In this document: positions 61,916 to 64,000 of the stretch, piece after piece
How the letters are laid out: each line of letters starts with the position of its first letter
How positions within the stretch are numbered: position 1 is the stretch's first letter
Source of the DNA: Blattamonas nauphoetae
Lineage: Eukaryota > Preaxostyla > Oxymonadida
DNA: 64,000 bases
Assembly (NCBI GenBank): GCA_033064195.1
Contig: JARBJD010000005.1
Coordinates: 620,001-684,000, forward strand
Direction of reading: 5' to 3'
Notes under the pieces: generated by a model
What the model was told of the DNA's origin: nothing
The model's input: only the letters and a program-made list of their open reading frames with translations
Database searches by the model: none
Made by a program: the position numbers and the translations under genes

Positions 61916-64000
61916 ATGGATGATCGGAACATTCCTCCAACCAGGCTAACACGCGAGACATCAACGAAATCGTTATCGAAAAAAGCCTCTTCTCGAAAGC
62001 AAGGATCAGATCCTACTCGGAATGTCAAGGAAAGTACTTCTTCACTGCCAAAAGACAAGAAAGAAAGACAATCGAAGACTTCTGGTCGATCAAAGCATCC
62101 ATCGATCATCACTAATCCGTACCTCGAAGAACAAGAACGAAAACGAGCTGGACTGGAGAAGCGGAAGAGAATGGAAGAGTATTCTCAGAGAATTGTGACA
62201 GATCCTCCACCAGCAACCCCAAAGTACAAGACCAAAGCAAGTCGATCCACATCATCACCATTGATCGACAGAGAGCAGGCACTAATCAATTCAATAGAAA
62301 GTCAACGTAAATTGTATGCCGAGAAGGAACAGGAGCTGAGAGATGCAATCCAACAAACATCTGTTCTCTTGTTCCAGATACAAATCATCAATGGCAAGAT
62401 TCGTGAAGGGAAATATCGTGTGGAGCGTGAGAAGGAGATTGAAGAGGAGGAAAGAAGGCGCCAATTGCGAGAGGAAAAACGAAAGGAAACTGCGACACGA
62501 AAGAACACTGTGGAGGCCCCTCGTCGGAAACTCCCTCGAAAAAAAGTGGCTACAAAGAAAGTTTCAATCAATTACATTGAAGAAGATCCCGATAAAGCGA
62601 AGAAAGAAGGAGGAGAACAACCCACTGAAACTATTGTTCCTGTCCCTTTAGAAAACGGGCTCATCACAATTCGGGATGATTCTGAGAAGGAGAAGAGCAC
62701 AAAGATGGATAATCGTGGATTACAAGAAGATAAGGATCATCAACAGAGACTCTACAATGAAAATGAAAAAGAATGTCTCAAGGATGACGAAGAAGAGAAA
62801 AAGCAGACGGAGGAGGAAGAGAGGATCAGAAATGAGGAGAAAGAGCGAATGCAGCGGGAAGAGGAAGAGAGGCTCCGAAAGGAAGAGGCGAGAGCGGAGG
62901 AAGAGCGCCTCTTGAGAGTCGTTGAGGAAGCGAAAAAGAAAGCAGAAGATGAAAAGAAGAAAGAGGAAGAGGAGAGAAGAAGGAAGGAGGAGGAAGAGCG
63001 AGCAAGGGAGGAAGAAGAGGAACGACTTCGAAAGGAACGAGAGGAACAGCAGAGACAAGAGGACGAAAGAATGGCAAAGGAAAAGGCAGAAGAAGAGGCA
63101 CGAATCAGGAAAGAGGAAGAAGACCGAGTGAGGCAAGAAGAGGAGGAGAGGGTGCGAAGAGAGGAAGAGGAGAGAATTCGGAAGGAAGAAGAGGAAAGAG
63201 TGAAGATGGAAGAAGAGCGCCTCTCAAGGGAGAAAGCTGAAGAAGATGAGAGACTGAGAAAGGAAGAAGAGGAAAGGTTGAGAAAGGAGGAAGAAGAGCG
63301 ACTTGCCCGTGAAAGGGTCGAAGAAGAAGAAAGGATGAAACAAGTGGAAGAAGAACGGCAACAAAGAGAAGAGGAAGAACAACTGGCTCGAATGAAAGCA
63401 GAGGAAGAGGAGAGACTGAAGAAGGATGAAGAAGAAAGAGTCGCTCGAGAACAAGCGGAAGAAGAAGATCGGCAGCGACTGAAGGAAGAGGAAAGGATTG
63501 CACGTGACAAGGCGGAGGAGGACGAACGAAAACAGAAAGAAGAGGAAGAGCGACTTGCACAAGAAAAAGAGGCAGAAGCAGAAAGACTCCGAAAGGAAGA
63601 AGAACAACTGGCTCGAATGAAAGCGGAGGAAGAGGAGAGGCTGAGGAAGGAGGAGGAAGAGAGGCTCGCACGGGAGAAAGCGGAACAAGAAGAACAAGCC
63701 AGGAAGGCAGAAGAAGAGGCAAGATTGAGACGAGAGGAAGAAGAGAGACTGAAACAAGCAGAAGAGGAGAGAAGAAGGAAGGAGGAGGAAGAGCGAGCAA
63801 GGGAAGAAGAAGAGGAACGTCTGAGAAAAGAACGAGAGGAACAGCAGAGACAAGAGGACGAAAGAATGACAAAGGAAAAAGCAGAAGAAGAGGCGCGTTT
63901 GAAACAGGAGGAAGAGCGAATGCGCCAAGAAGAACAAGATCGCCTGCAGAGGGAAGAAGATGAACGAATTGCACGCGAAAAGGCAGAGGAAGAACGACTC
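61916..64000 (+). CDS. Long charged single-alpha-helix protein (partial)
   Basis: The frame opens at ATG 61916 and is still open at the window edge: 695 codons seen, 3' end missing. Residues 1-120 are basic and Ser-rich. Residues about 120-180 are a short coiled coil (REQALINSIESQRKLYAEKE). After an acidic linker, from about residue 270 onward, the protein is almost purely Glu/Arg/Lys with regular EEEERLRKEE-type blocks, the composition of caldesmon-like ER/K single alpha helices. A segment of about 45 residues starting at 62972 recurs at 63767, a 795-nt offset. It probably acts as a rigid spacer or cytoskeletal linker; a C-terminal domain may follow outside the window. Antisense open frames rich in Ser/Phe/Leu are shadows of this composition. 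Confidence 0.75.
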   Translation, partial: MDDRNIPPTRLTRETSTKSLSKKASSRKQGSDPTRNVKESTSSLPKDKKERQSKTSGRSKHPSIITNPYLEEQERKRAGLEKRKRMEEYSQRIVTDPPPATPKYKTKASRSTSSPLIDREQALINSIESQRKLYAEKEQELRDAIQQTSVLLFQIQIINGKIREGKYRVEREKEIEEEERRRQLREEKRKETATRKNTVEAPRRKLPRKKVATKKVSINYIEEDPDKAKKEGGEQPTETIVPVPLENGLITIRDDSEKEKSTKMDNRGLQEDKDHQQRLYNENEKECLKDDEEEKKQTEEEERIRNEEKERMQREEEERLRKEEARAEEERLLRVVEEAKKKAEDEKKKEEEERRRKEEEERAREEEEERLRKEREEQQRQEDERMAKEKAEEEARIRKEEEDRVRQEEEERVRREEEERIRKEEEERVKMEEERLSREKAEEDERLRKEEEERLRKEEEERLARERVEEEERMKQVEEERQQREEEEQLARMKAEEEERLKKDEEERVAREQAEEEDRQRLKEEERIARDKAEEDERKQKEEEERLAQEKEAEAERLRKEEEQLARMKAEEEERLRKEEEERLAREKAEQEEQARKAEEEARLRREEEERLKQAEEERRRKEEEERAREEEEERLRKEREEQQRQEDERMTKEKAEEEARLKQEEERMRQEEQDRLQREEDERIAREKAEEERL

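Noticed and set aside
62720-63974. Ser/Phe/Leu-rich minus-strand frames at the right edge
   Set aside because: They are reverse readings of the Glu/Lys/Arg codons of the charged-helix gene and have no independent support.

Overview
The window is eukaryotic nuclear DNA from a gene-dense protist. Genes have many GT-AG introns, some only 29-45 nt long. TAA, TAG and TGA all end genes, so the code looks standard. Large single-exon genes sit beside intron-rich ones. Beta-helix cysteine-rich membrane proteins and a dispersed family of ARM/HEAT-like proteins of unknown function suggest a metamonad, perhaps an oxymonad-like Preaxostylan. That placement is inference from gene content, not from a marker gene.

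Layout. 1-4.4 kb holds a decayed coding region and one small charged protein. 5.7-15.5 kb holds an ARM-like gene (minus), a 2,538-residue protein with a NOT1-type MIF4G domain near its start (plus), and a small secreted protein (minus). 15.8-36.6 kb is a tandem array. It starts with an intact beta-helix membrane protein on plus, followed by repeated minus-strand blocks made of an ARM/HEAT-like gene and a gene fusing a complete protein kinase to a HECT ubiquitin ligase. There are three kinase-HECT genes (696, about 890 and about 906 residues when spliced). Two of them carry an extra SPRY-like domain. The third carries a 1,344-bp TIR transposon, with a 9-bp target duplication, inside one intron. 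Broken 3' ends of the beta-helix gene and a kinase C-lobe relic lie between blocks. A second, palindromic TIR element (889 bp) closes the array at 36.7-37.5 kb.

37.8-50.8 kb holds a giant ubiquitin-specific protease, two more ARM-like genes, an acidic protein and an SR splicing factor with two zinc knuckles. 50.9-64 kb holds a proline/serine-rich multi-exon gene, a 17-exon ferlin with a C-terminal membrane anchor, a coiled-coil protein, and a long charged-helix protein that runs off the right edge.

The most unusual content is the kinase-HECT family: one polypeptide with kinase catalytic residues (Lys, Glu, HGD, DFG) at the N-terminus and a HECT catalytic cysteine near the C-terminus. This would couple phosphorylation to ubiquitin transfer. 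The copies differ by SPRY gain or loss, by patchwork gene conversion and by a transposon insertion. I know of no described HECT ligase with this layout, but I could not search a database.
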